From assembly GCA_910577075.1 (NCBI GenBank), contig CAJTKV010000002.1, positions 20,455-81,164 on the forward strand: a stretch of 60,710 nt of DNA. The letters run 5' to 3'. Source of the DNA: an uncultured Bacilli bacterium (GTDB taxonomy: Bacteria; Bacillota_I; Bacilli_A; RF39; UBA660). Below, one piece after another: positions 1-10,110 of this stretch. The notes beneath the pieces are model-generated. The model saw nothing but the letters and a program-made list of their open reading frames with translations. It did not search any database and was not told the origin of the DNA. Numbering within the stretch: the first letter of the stretch is position 1; every line of letters begins with the position of its first letter. A program made the translations under genes and the position numbers.

Positions 1-2493
1 ATGCTAGTCTTCTTGACTAGCATGAGTTTTATGACCGCTTTAGGTCTATCTTTAAATAATTTACTTACGAAAAAGGGAAGAACCATTCTTACGGCCTTTG
101 CTGGATCTATTGGTATAATTGGTATTGCTCTAATTCTTTCCTTATCTAATGGATTTCAAAACTATATAGATAAATTGCAGGAAGATACTTTATCAAGTTA
201 TCCTCTTACTATCGCCTCTGAAACAATGGATTTTAGCAGTATGATGCTATCGATGATGGAGGCAAGCGAAGCCGAAAATGTCGAAAAGGGTAAAGTAGTA
301 GAATCTCAACAATTCGCATCTATGTTTTCAAGTGTTACTACCAACGATTTAACTAGTTTCAAACACTATTTAAAGGAACATGATAAAGAATTAAGTAAGG
401 ATGTTAGAGGAATAACTTACAACTACAGTATAGATCCAATTATCTATACTAAAAAAGACAAAGATATTTTTCAAGTAAATCCAAATTCGATATTTTCATC
501 AATGTTTGGTGGCAGTTCAATTATGTCGACATTCTCATCAAATTCCAGTGTCTTTGTTCAATATACTGATGCACAAATTGAGGCACTAAGTGAAGATTTT
601 AAAGTTCTTGAAGGTCGTTGGCCAAAGGGATACGACGAGATGATTCTTGTCTTGCCAAATGAAAACTCTATACCCGATATTATTCTATATTTACTGGGAA
701 TAAGAGATATGGATGAACTATACGATATAATGTCTAAGGTTATGACCGGTGAAACTGTCAAAATTGACAATGAACCTCTTGAATTTTCCTATAAAGACTT
801 TTTAAATCTTGAATACAAGATGATTAACAAAACAGATCTTTATAAATATAATAAAAAATATAATATCTATGAAGATATGAGTGATGACGAAGAATTTGTA
901 AAAAAACTTTATGAAAAAGCTTTAAACCTAAAAATTGTCGGAATAGTATGCCCTAAAGAAGGTGGCTCATCTATGATGACTGGGGGAATTATCTATAATT
1001 CCAAATTAGTTGAAAAAATAATAAATGATGCTAGCAAAACCGATATTGTAAAAAAACAATTAGAAAAAGAAGAAATAGATGTATTTTCTAATACGCGATT
1101 TGATTCTAAAAAGAAAAACAATCTTAACTTTGAAGATCTAATATCTGTCGATACTAAAATGTTACAAAGTGCTTTTAAAATGGATATATCAGAAGATGAT
1201 ATTAAAAATATGACAGCCGGTTATATGGAGGAGATATCATCATCCATTACTACAGATATTAAACCAGCTAAAGAATTAGTAACAACATCATTTACATCGT
1301 TAGCTAAAGGAGTATTAAAATATGCCCTTAATAACCCTACTAATACACTTAATATGGGAGATACTACCGTAAAGGTAATTGCGACTTATGATGTCGCACG
1401 AATAGTTGAAGAATACTTAAATACTGATGAAGCAACGAAGATATTTAAAAAACTAGAAAGCGAGTATATCGTTCCTGCCAGTGTTTACAAGACTTCATCA
1501 TCATCTCTGTTAAATGGGTTACTACAAAGCTATATTATGGCCTCTTATCAGACAAACCCATCGCTAACAACAGATCCTAAAAATCCTGTTGCTATAATAG
1601 ATGAAAGTGCTATTAATCCAACTGTCGAAAACTTCATGAAGCAAGCAGTTATAATTGCTACCTGTGAAAAATTAGCCAACTCCATGGTTGAAGCAAAGAT
1701 GAAGAGCAATATACTAACAAAAGTCGGAGAATTGACGACTAAGTTAATGACTAGTATTTCATCATCCTTTAATGTTGATTCCAATAAAATAGCCAGTGCC
1801 TTTAAATTTGATTTAAGTGATAAAGAATTATCTCGTTTAATGGGTGCTATGAACAATACAAGTGATGCCAATCAACATAGTAATTTAATTAATTTAGGTT
1901 ATCAAGATTTAGAAGATCCTACAGCTATATCAGTAACTTTCTATTCTTTTGAAGCAAAGGAAAACTTCCTTGATTTTATCGATAGATACAATGAAGATGT
2001 TAAGAAAAATAATGAAGAAGACAAAGTAATACGCTACACAGATACTATGGGTATATTGATGTCATCTGTTAAAAAGATTGTTGATTCGGTATCCTATGTC
2101 TTAATTGCCTTCGTATCCATTGCCTTAATTGTCTCAAGCATAATGATTGGAATAATTACTTATATCAGTGTTTTAGAAAGAACGAAGGAAATTGGTATCT
2201 TAAGAGCAATTGGTGCAAGTAAACACAACATATCATCAATTTTCAATGCTGAAACATTTATTATTGGATTGCTTTCTGGTTTAATCGGAATCGGCTTCAC
2301 TCTTGCTGTTATCCCAATAATCAATAACATCATTCATAATGTAACCAATAATCTAAATATCAATGCATCAATTCCCATTGTTGCGGCAATCATTCTAATC
2401 ATCTTAAGTGTTATATTAAATTTGATTGGTGGACTTATTCCATCGCGTATGGCAAGTAAAAAAGATCCAGTTGAAGCCTTAAGAACTGAATAA
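1..2493 (+). CDS. FtsX/MacB-type ABC transporter permease, probably 5'-truncated by the window
   Basis: Membrane subunit of an ABC exporter of the MacB/FtsX class. A first transmembrane helix lies at about residues 27-48, followed by an extracytoplasmic region of roughly 640 residues, then three helices near 695-720, 750-780 and 795-820. The loop ERTKEIGILRAIGAS and the ending DPVEALRTE are hallmarks of the family. Related Firmicute proteins are fused to an N-terminal ATPase, and the residues TSMSF-x-TAL-x-LS-x-NN usually sit just after that domain. The reading frame here is open from base 1, so the ATG at 1 may be internal and the ATPase part may lie upstream. A terminator follows the stop codon directly. 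The transported substrate is unknown. Confidence 0.85.
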   Translation: MLVFLTSMSFMTALGLSLNNLLTKKGRTILTAFAGSIGIIGIALILSLSNGFQNYIDKLQEDTLSSYPLTIASETMDFSSMMLSMMEASEAENVEKGKVVESQQFASMFSSVTTNDLTSFKHYLKEHDKELSKDVRGITYNYSIDPIIYTKKDKDIFQVNPNSIFSSMFGGSSIMSTFSSNSSVFVQYTDAQIEALSEDFKVLEGRWPKGYDEMILVLPNENSIPDIILYLLGIRDMDELYDIMSKVMTGETVKIDNEPLEFSYKDFLNLEYKMINKTDLYKYNKKYNIYEDMSDDEEFVKKLYEKALNLKIVGIVCPKEGGSSMMTGGIIYNSKLVEKIINDASKTDIVKKQLEKEEIDVFSNTRFDSKKKNNLNFEDLISVDTKMLQSAFKMDISEDDIKNMTAGYMEEISSSITTDIKPAKELVTTSFTSLAKGVLKYALNNPTNTLNMGDTTVKVIATYDVARIVEEYLNTDEATKIFKKLESEYIVPASVYKTSSSSLLNGLLQSYIMASYQTNPSLTTDPKNPVAIIDESAINPTVENFMKQAVIIATCEKLANSMVEAKMKSNILTKVGELTTKLMTSISSSFNVDSNKIASAFKFDLSDKELSRLMGAMNNTSDANQHSNLINLGYQDLEDPTAISVTFYSFEAKENFLDFIDRYNEDVKKNNEEDKVIRYTDTMGILMSSVKKIVDSVSYVLIAFVSIALIVSSIMIGIITYISVLERTKEIGILRAIGASKHNISSIFNAETFIIGLLSGLIGIGFTLAVIPIINNIIHNVTNNLNINASIPIVAAIILIILSVILNLIGGLIPSRMASKKDPVEALRTE

Positions 2494-2513
2494 AGCACAA
2501 TCGTGCTTTTTTT
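2492..2513 (+). terminator. Rho-independent terminator after the ABC permease
   Basis: A 7-bp stem AAAGCAC/GTGCTTT with an AATC loop starts inside the stop codon and runs into a T tract. Confidence 0.85.
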
Positions 2514-2571
2514 ATTGATTATTCATCGATAGTTTGTTATTATATACAATAATTCTAAGGGGGACTCTGTC

Positions 2572-3753
2572 ATGAAATACTATTACATGGATGAAAATGA
2601 AATAGCAATACGTACAAAGATAAAAAATCTCACAGCTATTTCTACAAATTTAGTCAAAGAAACAGGTCTTGTCTTTCTAACATGTACAATGGAATCTGGA
2701 TTAACTCTTTCATTTTCTAGCAAAGATAAATATTTTCCCTTATTCCTAGATACTCTTTCAGCTGTCTATGAACGCGAAAAAGATCAAAGAAATATTATAA
2801 TATTCGATGATTATACGGAAGATCTATTAAGGGAAAAGTATCAACATGTCTATAAGGAAACATTTGATGAACATGAGCCCTTTGAAAACGCCAAAATAGA
2901 TTATCAGAGATATGATTTAAATTCCTTAATGCCGATAATATCTGAAATATTATCCATCATGTATGCCATTGAAGGTGTTCCAGTTGAAGAGTTCATTAGT
3001 TTAACAGGTATTCGCGATTATTTTACTCTCCGAATAAAAGTCTTCGGCAAAGAAAAATTAATCCCGATAAAATTTATGAAGAAAGATGACTTTAGTTATA
3101 ATATCATTCTTGGCAATGTCTATGGTCCGAGGTCCATTAATGCCGCAATTGATTTTTTAAATTATGGAATTAATATTCTTTGGGATGTGGCAGGCGCTCA
3201 AATCAACGGGACAATCAAATTCACGATAGAATCTTCCATAAAAGAAGTGATTGATGTAATCCATAAAGATCAATATATCTACTATAATGAAAAAGAATAT
3301 AAGCCTCTTGAAGATAGTAATTTGCCCCAAACTATAAAACAAGATTATCCAGGATATGCTATCTATAGTTTGGATAATAAACTATTTATAGCTGCATCAA
3401 GAGAAAATAATAAAAGCGATGTTCATTATATAAGTGATGTCGAAAACATCAAAAAAACACGTATCTGTTATAAAGAAGAGTCCGATCTTGATGGGGTAAT
3501 GCTTCCTATCTTATCGAGCAAAAGGGTTATTGAAGAATATAGAATTGATGATAATCTATCCCTTATTCAAGAATTCTTTACTTATATTCCTTATGAAGGA
3601 GAATATTATAATGAAGTCCTGCAGAATAAAGTTCAATTTAGGATTGTTGAAGATGGCATAACATATTATCCTAAAGATCAAGATTCCCTTGGATACATAA
3701 AGAGTTTAGATGCCAGTATGATGAGAAAAGTTGTAGAGGAGATGAAGAAATAA
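2572..3753 (+). CDS. Hypothetical cytosolic protein heading the AAA+ operon
   Basis: A 393-residue protein I do not recognise. It has no signal peptide or transmembrane helix and reads as a mixed alpha/beta soluble protein with many charged and aromatic residues. The start is set by AAGGGGGAC about 8 bases before the ATG. The stop overlaps the ATG of the AAA+ ATPase by one base (taATG), so the two are almost certainly co-translated and the product probably works with that ATPase. It opens a run of genes reaching to 15092. Confidence 0.7.
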   Translation: MKYYYMDENEIAIRTKIKNLTAISTNLVKETGLVFLTCTMESGLTLSFSSKDKYFPLFLDTLSAVYEREKDQRNIIIFDDYTEDLLREKYQHVYKETFDEHEPFENAKIDYQRYDLNSLMPIISEILSIMYAIEGVPVEEFISLTGIRDYFTLRIKVFGKEKLIPIKFMKKDDFSYNIILGNVYGPRSINAAIDFLNYGINILWDVAGAQINGTIKFTIESSIKEVIDVIHKDQYIYYNEKEYKPLEDSNLPQTIKQDYPGYAIYSLDNKLFIAASRENNKSDVHYISDVENIKKTRICYKEESDLDGVMLPILSSKRVIEEYRIDDNLSLIQEFFTYIPYEGEYYNEVLQNKVQFRIVEDGITYYPKDQDSLGYIKSLDASMMRKVVEEMKK

Positions 3754-5903
3754 TGGGTTTTTTAAAGGACAAAAAAGAATTGACAGAATTAGAAAAAATA
3801 AAAATATCTATCAAAAAGAATCCCTATTTAAGTAAAGAAAACAAGGACTTCCTATTGAATGTTGATCCAGAAATGTATAATTTTAATAGTGAGGAAAATT
3901 TTATTAACGTCATAAAGACTATTATTAGTAATAAGAATTTATGTGAAAGAGACATGGAAAAGACCTTGAATGAAGTCCTAGAGATATATAGGATATTCGA
4001 ACTATATGACTACCGTTTCAACCAGTTTCTCTTACTATTTATGCCTAATGGCATTTATGAAAGGAATATTTTCTCAACAGAGATATTATCTCATTTTGAA
4101 AGAATTGAAAATTATTATTTAGCAATGAATTTGCTTATTAAGCATGATATAACTTTAAAAAATTTTCAAGAAACAACGCGACTTATATCTGCTCTTGGTA
4201 TCTATACCACCAATGATATCGAATTGAATTCTATGCTATCTCATTTTTTGACAACAGCTAATTTTATGGAAAATTATTCTGATAATGTCGACTATGCTAT
4301 CGAAACAGCAAAGAGAAGAGCGGGGGTCTATGATAACTTATCAGATGATTACCTAGCTAAGATGGAAATGCTTGTTAATAAAAGTGTTGCTACTGTTGAT
4401 ACATATAAAAAAGAAGAAGCTAAAATTAAAGCACTAAATGAAAATTTGCGTTCACTTAGACTAGAAGTACAAAAGGTAATCAAGGCCTTTGATGAGAGAA
4501 TTCTTGGCATAGATGAAGAATTTAGAAAAATTTCTAATAAGCATCAGGGAGATATTGATGATAAATACTTAGAACTATATGTAAAATTGCAAGAAGATTT
4601 TGGAGTTCTTATTGATAAACTTGATGAAAAAGCCAATAATGAAGCTAAAAAGGCTGCTCTTGCTGCTGTTGCTAGATTAGAAGAATCAGCAAAAAACTTA
4701 TCTAATTTGGAAACGCAATACAAGACGAAGACCAAATCAGAAATAGAAGGTCTTGAAAGCATTAGACAAGTAGCAACAGAAGAAGTCGAAAAAGGCTTAA
4801 AAGAAATAAAAAGTATTGTTAGTCGTCTAAATGTTGATGAGTCAGTGGATCTAAGCAAATTGAGTACCCTATTAAAAACTGATGCCAATATTGTTGTTCC
4901 AAGTCAATCTATTATCCTTCCTAACCAAGAGGGAATTGTCTCAAATGAATCCATTGATGAGTCGAAACTTCCTGAAATTCTTCCATGTTTTCAAGATTCA
5001 ATAATTTTTCAAAACCGCTTTAAGATGTTGCTTGATCGTAAGGCCAAATTAGAGAGTGAAGGAGAAGTATACAACGAAGCAATAGATGACTGTATTTACT
5101 TCATCTTAAGAAATTTCTATCCATACTTATATGGACCAAGTGGAGCTGGAAAAAATTACTTTGTCAAACAACTAGGAAAATTATTTGACCTTCCCGTTAT
5201 GAATATCGGATATATTACCGAAGAACATGATATAGTTGGTGGAAAAACAGCTCATGGCGGATATTCGCCATCCAACTTTTATAATTGTTGGTTAAACGGT
5301 TACATCGGATTTGCCAACGAGCTTGATAACAGTGTTGCTCAAGCAGCTATTAAATTAGGCGAATTTTTAGATGCCGAAGTTGGAGAAGAATATATCTTCC
5401 CAGGATTAAGATATGTAAAAAGGCATCCTAATTGTCGTATTATTGCCGCAGGAAATACTGCTGGTATGGGAGCAAATCGTGCTTATAATGCGCGTCAAAA
5501 ATTTGATGAATCCATTCAGCAGAGATTTAAATACGTCAAATTTGATTTTGATGAAAAAGTTGAAAAAAGTATTTTAGAGGGACACGAAGAATGGTATGAA
5601 TTTGCTATGCTATTTAGACAGGCCATCAATAATTATTATCAATTTAAGCAAGATGAGGTTGAAGGTCAAATAACTACACGTGATCTTCGTGATTTGAAAA
5701 CGGAAATCGAAGACGGCATACTTACGACCGAAAAAATCTTGTGCTATGAATTTATTGAAGCTAAAAAATCAGATTGTTTAGCTAATATTATCTCCTATAT
5801 GAATGATAACACCAAGGACGCAAGCACCAAGGCTAAAACATTAGTTAAAACATTTGAAAAGACTGTTCATGAAATGCATCCTGAGGTAAGAAAAAATGGA
5901 TAA
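3753..5903 (+). CDS. MoxR/CobS-like AAA+ ATPase with a long coiled-coil N-terminus
   Basis: 716 residues. Residues 1-200 are helical; about 205-370 look like a coiled coil rich in Lys, Glu and Ala; an AAA+ module starts near 440. The P-loop is GPSGAGKN at 461-468, with Asn where Ser or Thr normally follows the Lys. The Walker B region reads GFANELDN (519-526), keeping the Glu but not the usual acidic pair. A sensor-1 AAGN and a probable arginine-finger region QQRFKYVKF follow. MoxR/CobS-type ATPases act as chaperones or remodelers with a VWA/CobT-type partner, and the next gene, overlapping by 8 bases, is a candidate partner. Whether it hydrolyses ATP is uncertain. Confidence 0.75.
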   Translation: MGFLKDKKELTELEKIKISIKKNPYLSKENKDFLLNVDPEMYNFNSEENFINVIKTIISNKNLCERDMEKTLNEVLEIYRIFELYDYRFNQFLLLFMPNGIYERNIFSTEILSHFERIENYYLAMNLLIKHDITLKNFQETTRLISALGIYTTNDIELNSMLSHFLTTANFMENYSDNVDYAIETAKRRAGVYDNLSDDYLAKMEMLVNKSVATVDTYKKEEAKIKALNENLRSLRLEVQKVIKAFDERILGIDEEFRKISNKHQGDIDDKYLELYVKLQEDFGVLIDKLDEKANNEAKKAALAAVARLEESAKNLSNLETQYKTKTKSEIEGLESIRQVATEEVEKGLKEIKSIVSRLNVDESVDLSKLSTLLKTDANIVVPSQSIILPNQEGIVSNESIDESKLPEILPCFQDSIIFQNRFKMLLDRKAKLESEGEVYNEAIDDCIYFILRNFYPYLYGPSGAGKNYFVKQLGKLFDLPVMNIGYITEEHDIVGGKTAHGGYSPSNFYNCWLNGYIGFANELDNSVAQAAIKLGEFLDAEVGEEYIFPGLRYVKRHPNCRIIAAGNTAGMGANRAYNARQKFDESIQQRFKYVKFDFDEKVEKSILEGHEEWYEFAMLFRQAINNYYQFKQDEVEGQITTRDLRDLKTEIEDGILTTEKILCYEFIEAKKSDCLANIISYMNDNTKDASTKAKTLVKTFEKTVHEMHPEVRKNG

Positions 5904-6810
5904 GTATTTTCGTGTATATAAGGATATAGACGGATCTACTATTTTTCGTTACCATTTTCCCTCTTTAATAGAGTTGGTAGAATATTTGAAAACGGCAGAA
6001 CCGCATCGTGAAATATTTCCTACTTTGTATTCTGAATTGCCAGATGATCCGCATGAACACTTTCGCGGCGAGTCATTAGAAGATACTCTTAATCATCTTA
6101 TTTATGGCTATGATCAAACATATGAAAAATATCGCGAGAAAAGTAAGATGGGAGAAATAGAGATAATTCAGGAATCTGACTTTGGTCGCATGAAATCTGT
6201 AAGAGGATACAGTGGTTCTCGTGTAGATATCAATGCCTATCTTAATGGTGAAGAAAAATGTATGCTAAGAGCTGTAAGAGGTGCCCCAAAGCAATTTAAG
6301 ACAATTAATTATGACCTATCTCACAAATCTCATTCCTCTGAATCTGAAATATTTAATCGCGGAGCAATATGTATGCTCCTCATAAATGCCCTTGAAAAAA
6401 ATAATATAAGTGTTAACTTAAATTGTTTTCATCTACTCGAACAGAAACTGAAGTCTAAAGATGGAAAAAGGGAAATTATCTATATAACTATCAACTTAAA
6501 AGACGTCGATATGGCCTTGAATGAACCTATGTGTGTTGGACCATTCAGCCGTGTCGAGTTCTTAAGAAGAGTAATCTTTCGTCTAGTAGAAACGACACCA
6601 GTTAGTCCAGATTGGCGCGTAAGCCACGGGTATCTTTTAAAAGATCACAAAGAAATTGAAAGAATAATTGGTGCCCAACCCGGTGATTTAACATTTCACG
6701 AACTTGGATCAATGGGCATCAAGGGTGAAGATTTTATCACAGATTTTGAAACGGTTATAAAATATTTTGAATTAGAAGATGTCGTCAAATTGAGAAAAAC
6801 ATTGAAATAA
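5896..6810 (+). CDS. Possible CobT/VWA-like partner of the AAA+ ATPase
   Basis: 304 residues, starting inside the 3' end of the AAA+ gene, whose last codons hold its ribosome binding site (GAGGT). A segment with RGYSGSRVDINAYLNGEEK, then an S-H-x-S-x-E stretch and a hydrophobic strand CMLLINALE, recalls proteins encoded beside MoxR-like ATPases in phages and bacteria, where a VWA-like fold binds metal. I base this on layout and a weak motif match only. The reliable facts are the translational coupling and the absence of membrane segments. Function: inferred ATPase partner. Confidence 0.5.
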   Translation: MDKYFRVYKDIDGSTIFRYHFPSLIELVEYLKTAEPHREIFPTLYSELPDDPHEHFRGESLEDTLNHLIYGYDQTYEKYREKSKMGEIEIIQESDFGRMKSVRGYSGSRVDINAYLNGEEKCMLRAVRGAPKQFKTINYDLSHKSHSSESEIFNRGAICMLLINALEKNNISVNLNCFHLLEQKLKSKDGKREIIYITINLKDVDMALNEPMCVGPFSRVEFLRRVIFRLVETTPVSPDWRVSHGYLLKDHKEIERIIGAQPGDLTFHELGSMGIKGEDFITDFETVIKYFELEDVVKLRKTLK

Positions 6811-6861
6811 ATTAAAAAAGTGTTATTATATATAACAAAAAAGAAAAAAAGGAGAAGTATT

Positions 6862-8223
6862 ATGAAAAATACCGAAAGAGAAATACCTAAATTGAGTATT
6901 GAAGAAGCACAATTAATGACTCCACAAGAATTATTAGAGAAATCTCAAAAGGGAGAATTAGTAGTTGGATGTGAATTTTCCGAAGCTGAGCAAGCTAAAG
7001 TCGACAAATTAGCTAATCAAATTGATATTCATGATCGCTTAGGTTTAATATCATATGGTTCAGAAGCTCAAAATAAATTAATCAAGGTTTCTGATGAGCG
7101 TTTATCCAAATATGATACGACGCAATTAGGAGAGACGGGAAAAGCTTTAGTTCAAGTTGTAACAGATTTAAAGACATATGATCCTAGCATAGAAAATCAA
7201 TCTAATGTATTAGTTAGATTATTTATGAGAAAAAAACAACAATTAGAACAAGCAGCTGTAGCAGCTAAGACATCATTCAGTAATATTTGTAAAAATATTG
7301 ATGAAGTTGATAAAATACTTGAAAATGAACATTATATTCCCCTAACTACAGAAGTTAAATCCTTCAGAGAAATCAGTGTTTTATTAGGTACAACATATCG
7401 CGAATTATCTATGTATATTGCTGCTGGACAAAAGAGTTTAAACCACGCTAAAGAAGTTGAACTACCAGAATTAGATAGAAAGGCACAAGAGACTAAGTCT
7501 AATTTAGATGTTCAAATGCTTCAAAATGCCGCTAAGGACATCAATGATTTTGAGGCAGGGCTTTTTCGCTTAGAGACTTCCAGAGAACAATGTATGTTTC
7601 AAATGGCCTTTGTTCGAAAACTAGAAGATATCTATCTTGAAACAGCTAGACAAATACAGGATTTAAGGATAAATACTATTCCCGCTTGGAAGACCCAAAT
7701 GCGTTTAAATCTAGGTATGCAAGATGCCTTAAATGCCCAACATAGTTTGGAAGTAATACGTAAATTTGCCAATGAAGTTCACTTAAGATCAGCTGAACAA
7801 TTACGCGAATTAAATGCCCAAACCGCACAAAATATGAATAAACCAGTCATTAGCATCGAAACTTCAGTAAAAGTTAACGACATTGTAAAAGATATGCTTA
7901 ATGATGATATAAATATTCTAAATCAAAATATGCAAGAGATTCACGAGGGAAGACAGATACTTAGACAAATAGATGAAAGTCGTAATGAAGCCCTACGTAA
8001 CTATGCTAGAAATATTGCTCAAGTTGCCGTTCAACATGCCTATACTTCTAGTGACCCTTACCGCCATAGTACAAACCCAAGAGATTCATATGATTCTGAA
8101 AAAGAAACGGAAATTTATGTAGTAACAGGACAAGCTGAAGAAACTATCCCAGATAGAAATGCTGAACTTGATGGTATGAACGAAGCCACTGGAGATGAAC
8201 CAAAAAAGTATACATTAAGCTAA
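6862..8223 (+). CDS. TelA/KlaA-family protein (toxic anion resistance family)
   Basis: A 453-residue, almost wholly helical protein of the TelA family (KlaA, B. subtilis YceH). The central region, with LVRLFMRKKQQLEQAAVAAKTSFSNI, the segment IPAWKTQMRLNL, and the following helices match the family; length is slightly above its usual 360-400 because of an acidic C-terminal tail. The ATG at 6862 has a strong AAAGGAG; an in-frame upstream codon at 6820 has none. Family members are linked to tellurite and cell-envelope-stress resistance, but the mechanism is not established. Placement behind an AAA+ ATPase suggests shared function. A terminator follows. Confidence 0.85.
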   Translation: MKNTEREIPKLSIEEAQLMTPQELLEKSQKGELVVGCEFSEAEQAKVDKLANQIDIHDRLGLISYGSEAQNKLIKVSDERLSKYDTTQLGETGKALVQVVTDLKTYDPSIENQSNVLVRLFMRKKQQLEQAAVAAKTSFSNICKNIDEVDKILENEHYIPLTTEVKSFREISVLLGTTYRELSMYIAAGQKSLNHAKEVELPELDRKAQETKSNLDVQMLQNAAKDINDFEAGLFRLETSREQCMFQMAFVRKLEDIYLETARQIQDLRINTIPAWKTQMRLNLGMQDALNAQHSLEVIRKFANEVHLRSAEQLRELNAQTAQNMNKPVISIETSVKVNDIVKDMLNDDINILNQNMQEIHEGRQILRQIDESRNEALRNYARNIAQVAVQHAYTSSDPYRHSTNPRDSYDSEKETEIYVVTGQAEETIPDRNAELDGMNEATGDEPKKYTLS

Positions 8224-8247
8224 AGACAATTTAATTGTCTTTTTTTA
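8222..8247 (+). terminator. Terminator after the TelA-family gene
   Basis: AAAGACAAT / ATTGTCTTT stem with a short AT loop and seven T residues, beginning in the stop codon. Confidence 0.85.
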
Positions 8248-8322
8248 TGTCAACAAAGTTATAAACATTCAATAATCTCTAGAAATAATGATATAATGTT
8301 AATAGCATAAGGAGGTGTAGAT

Positions 8323-10110
8323 ATGGAACCAGTTTCTAATGATAAACTTTATGAAGATTACTTAGATCATAATTTATTTTATACTAAATCTGAATTTTTA
8401 TCGGAATATGGCGATTCCTATAATGTCTACGCCAACAATACCTTAATAATGAAAGATGAAGAATTATTTAAAAAATATAAAGAATCAGAGTTAATGCATT
8501 TCCGTACACAGATGGGCTATTCAACTGTCAGCAAGAATCTCTTATTAGATTTACTTACAAAAGAGGGCTTAAGCCAATATTTACTTATGCATATGAATGA
8601 TGATCAGGGAATTGTTATCCGCATGAGTCTTGTAAAAGATGGAGAAATAAAAGATTATCTTGCAATCACTCGTGCCACTTTAGCTAAAGCTATTGGTGAT
8701 TTTAGCAAAGAAATATCTGTAAAAATACCTAATAAAGTTCAAATGCGCATGGCTTTGCTTACCAACCTTTCCACTGTCTATTCTCTAAAGCAAAACTATG
8801 CTAACGAGATACATTCATGTGTTGTTGATGGGGATATATGTGAAATTTCTTGCTTAGATTTATATGACATTTTAAATAGGAATGACGAAGAATATAAAAA
8901 ATTTCTGGAAGAAGATAAGGATATGACATTTATCGTGAATGGTGAGGAGAAAACTTATCCTAAACGCGTTGTTACCTACATGCTAATTAACTTTATCGAG
9001 CAGCAAAGAATTTTAGAAAAATATCTTCTTCCTGAAATTGCCTTGAAACGCTATATTGAACTACATAGCTATACACAAATTGACTATGAATCAATCAATA
9101 AATATGAAAAGACAAATGATGATTACGATAATGGCATAAGTATAAGTGAAATGATAAATTTAGATGAAAATTTGGAAAATGCCGTTCTTGAAGGTATGAA
9201 TCCGACTTATTCTCTTTTAGAAAAAGCTATCTATATCTATTATAAATTATGTGAATTATTGAGTTATGATCAAGAATACTATGCTGCTAATCAAAAGGGC
9301 AATGAAGCCGAAAGGCACTGTGATATAAATCGCATTAATAGTATAAATTTGGAAAATAACGAGGTGGTTTGCTACGAATTTATTGCCATATACTCGTATT
9401 TCCTAAGGAAGCTTGGTATAAAATATACTGTTGATAATGCTGTTCAAGACGAATACGGAAAAGGTCATTCAACCATCAGTTTCAAGGTTGGAGAGTACCT
9501 AATAACTGCCGATTCAACTAGAAGTATTTTAAGCAATGATATGACAAGTGCTAAGATAGGAGCTCCATTAATAGGTATGCGTTTAACTAATAAAAACTAT
9601 GCAACTCGCAATAAATTCTTGGAGACATATAATAAAGTTATGGAAGATATTCAAAACACCAAAAAGAATAAAAAAATATTTGCTGACACTCTCAGGGAAT
9701 ATCGCGAAAAATATGCCAAAAAACATCTAAATAAAAAGGAAAAATTATATCTATTATTTAAAGAAATTGGCGAAACCAAATTAAAGGGAATAGATGTCAT
9801 AAGTGTTCATATGCGCATCTATGAGCAGATGTTTAAAAATGATGAAGATATAGATATAAATTTTATAAGTAGTACAGTAAATGCTTACAAAGATTACAAC
9901 TATACGCCATTAACTATATTATCAGTAAGAATAGCCCCTGATGATTACATTTATTATCAAATTGATCCTAATAATCCAAATCTTGTAGAGACTATATCTA
10001 AAGAGGAAATCGAGGAGTTATTTGAAAGTCGTGATTTTGCCTATTTAGGAAGAAAAAATAAAGAAATACCCGGTATTAATCTAGGAAGCAGGGAAAATTA
10101 TGTTAGATGA
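8323..10110 (+). CDS. Protein with a transglutaminase-like Cys-His-Asp segment
   Basis: 595 residues, no membrane segment or signal peptide. The central part carries a pattern typical of the transglutaminase-like cysteine protease fold: Cys350 in VVCYEF, His382 in GKGHSTISFKVG and Asp397 in ITADSTRS. Flanking regions are not recognised. It starts at ATG with AAGGAGGTG and is preceded by a TGA-TATAAT extended -10 at 8292-8297. Its 3' end overlaps the next small gene by 11 bases. If the triad is catalytic it would be a cytosolic peptidase or amidase-like enzyme; it could also be a non-catalytic member. Confidence 0.6.
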   Translation: MEPVSNDKLYEDYLDHNLFYTKSEFLSEYGDSYNVYANNTLIMKDEELFKKYKESELMHFRTQMGYSTVSKNLLLDLLTKEGLSQYLLMHMNDDQGIVIRMSLVKDGEIKDYLAITRATLAKAIGDFSKEISVKIPNKVQMRMALLTNLSTVYSLKQNYANEIHSCVVDGDICEISCLDLYDILNRNDEEYKKFLEEDKDMTFIVNGEEKTYPKRVVTYMLINFIEQQRILEKYLLPEIALKRYIELHSYTQIDYESINKYEKTNDDYDNGISISEMINLDENLENAVLEGMNPTYSLLEKAIYIYYKLCELLSYDQEYYAANQKGNEAERHCDINRINSINLENNEVVCYEFIAIYSYFLRKLGIKYTVDNAVQDEYGKGHSTISFKVGEYLITADSTRSILSNDMTSAKIGAPLIGMRLTNKNYATRNKFLETYNKVMEDIQNTKKNKKIFADTLREYREKYAKKHLNKKEKLYLLFKEIGETKLKGIDVISVHMRIYEQMFKNDEDIDINFISSTVNAYKDYNYTPLTILSVRIAPDDYIYYQIDPNNPNLVETISKEEIEELFESRDFAYLGRKNKEIPGINLGSRENYVR

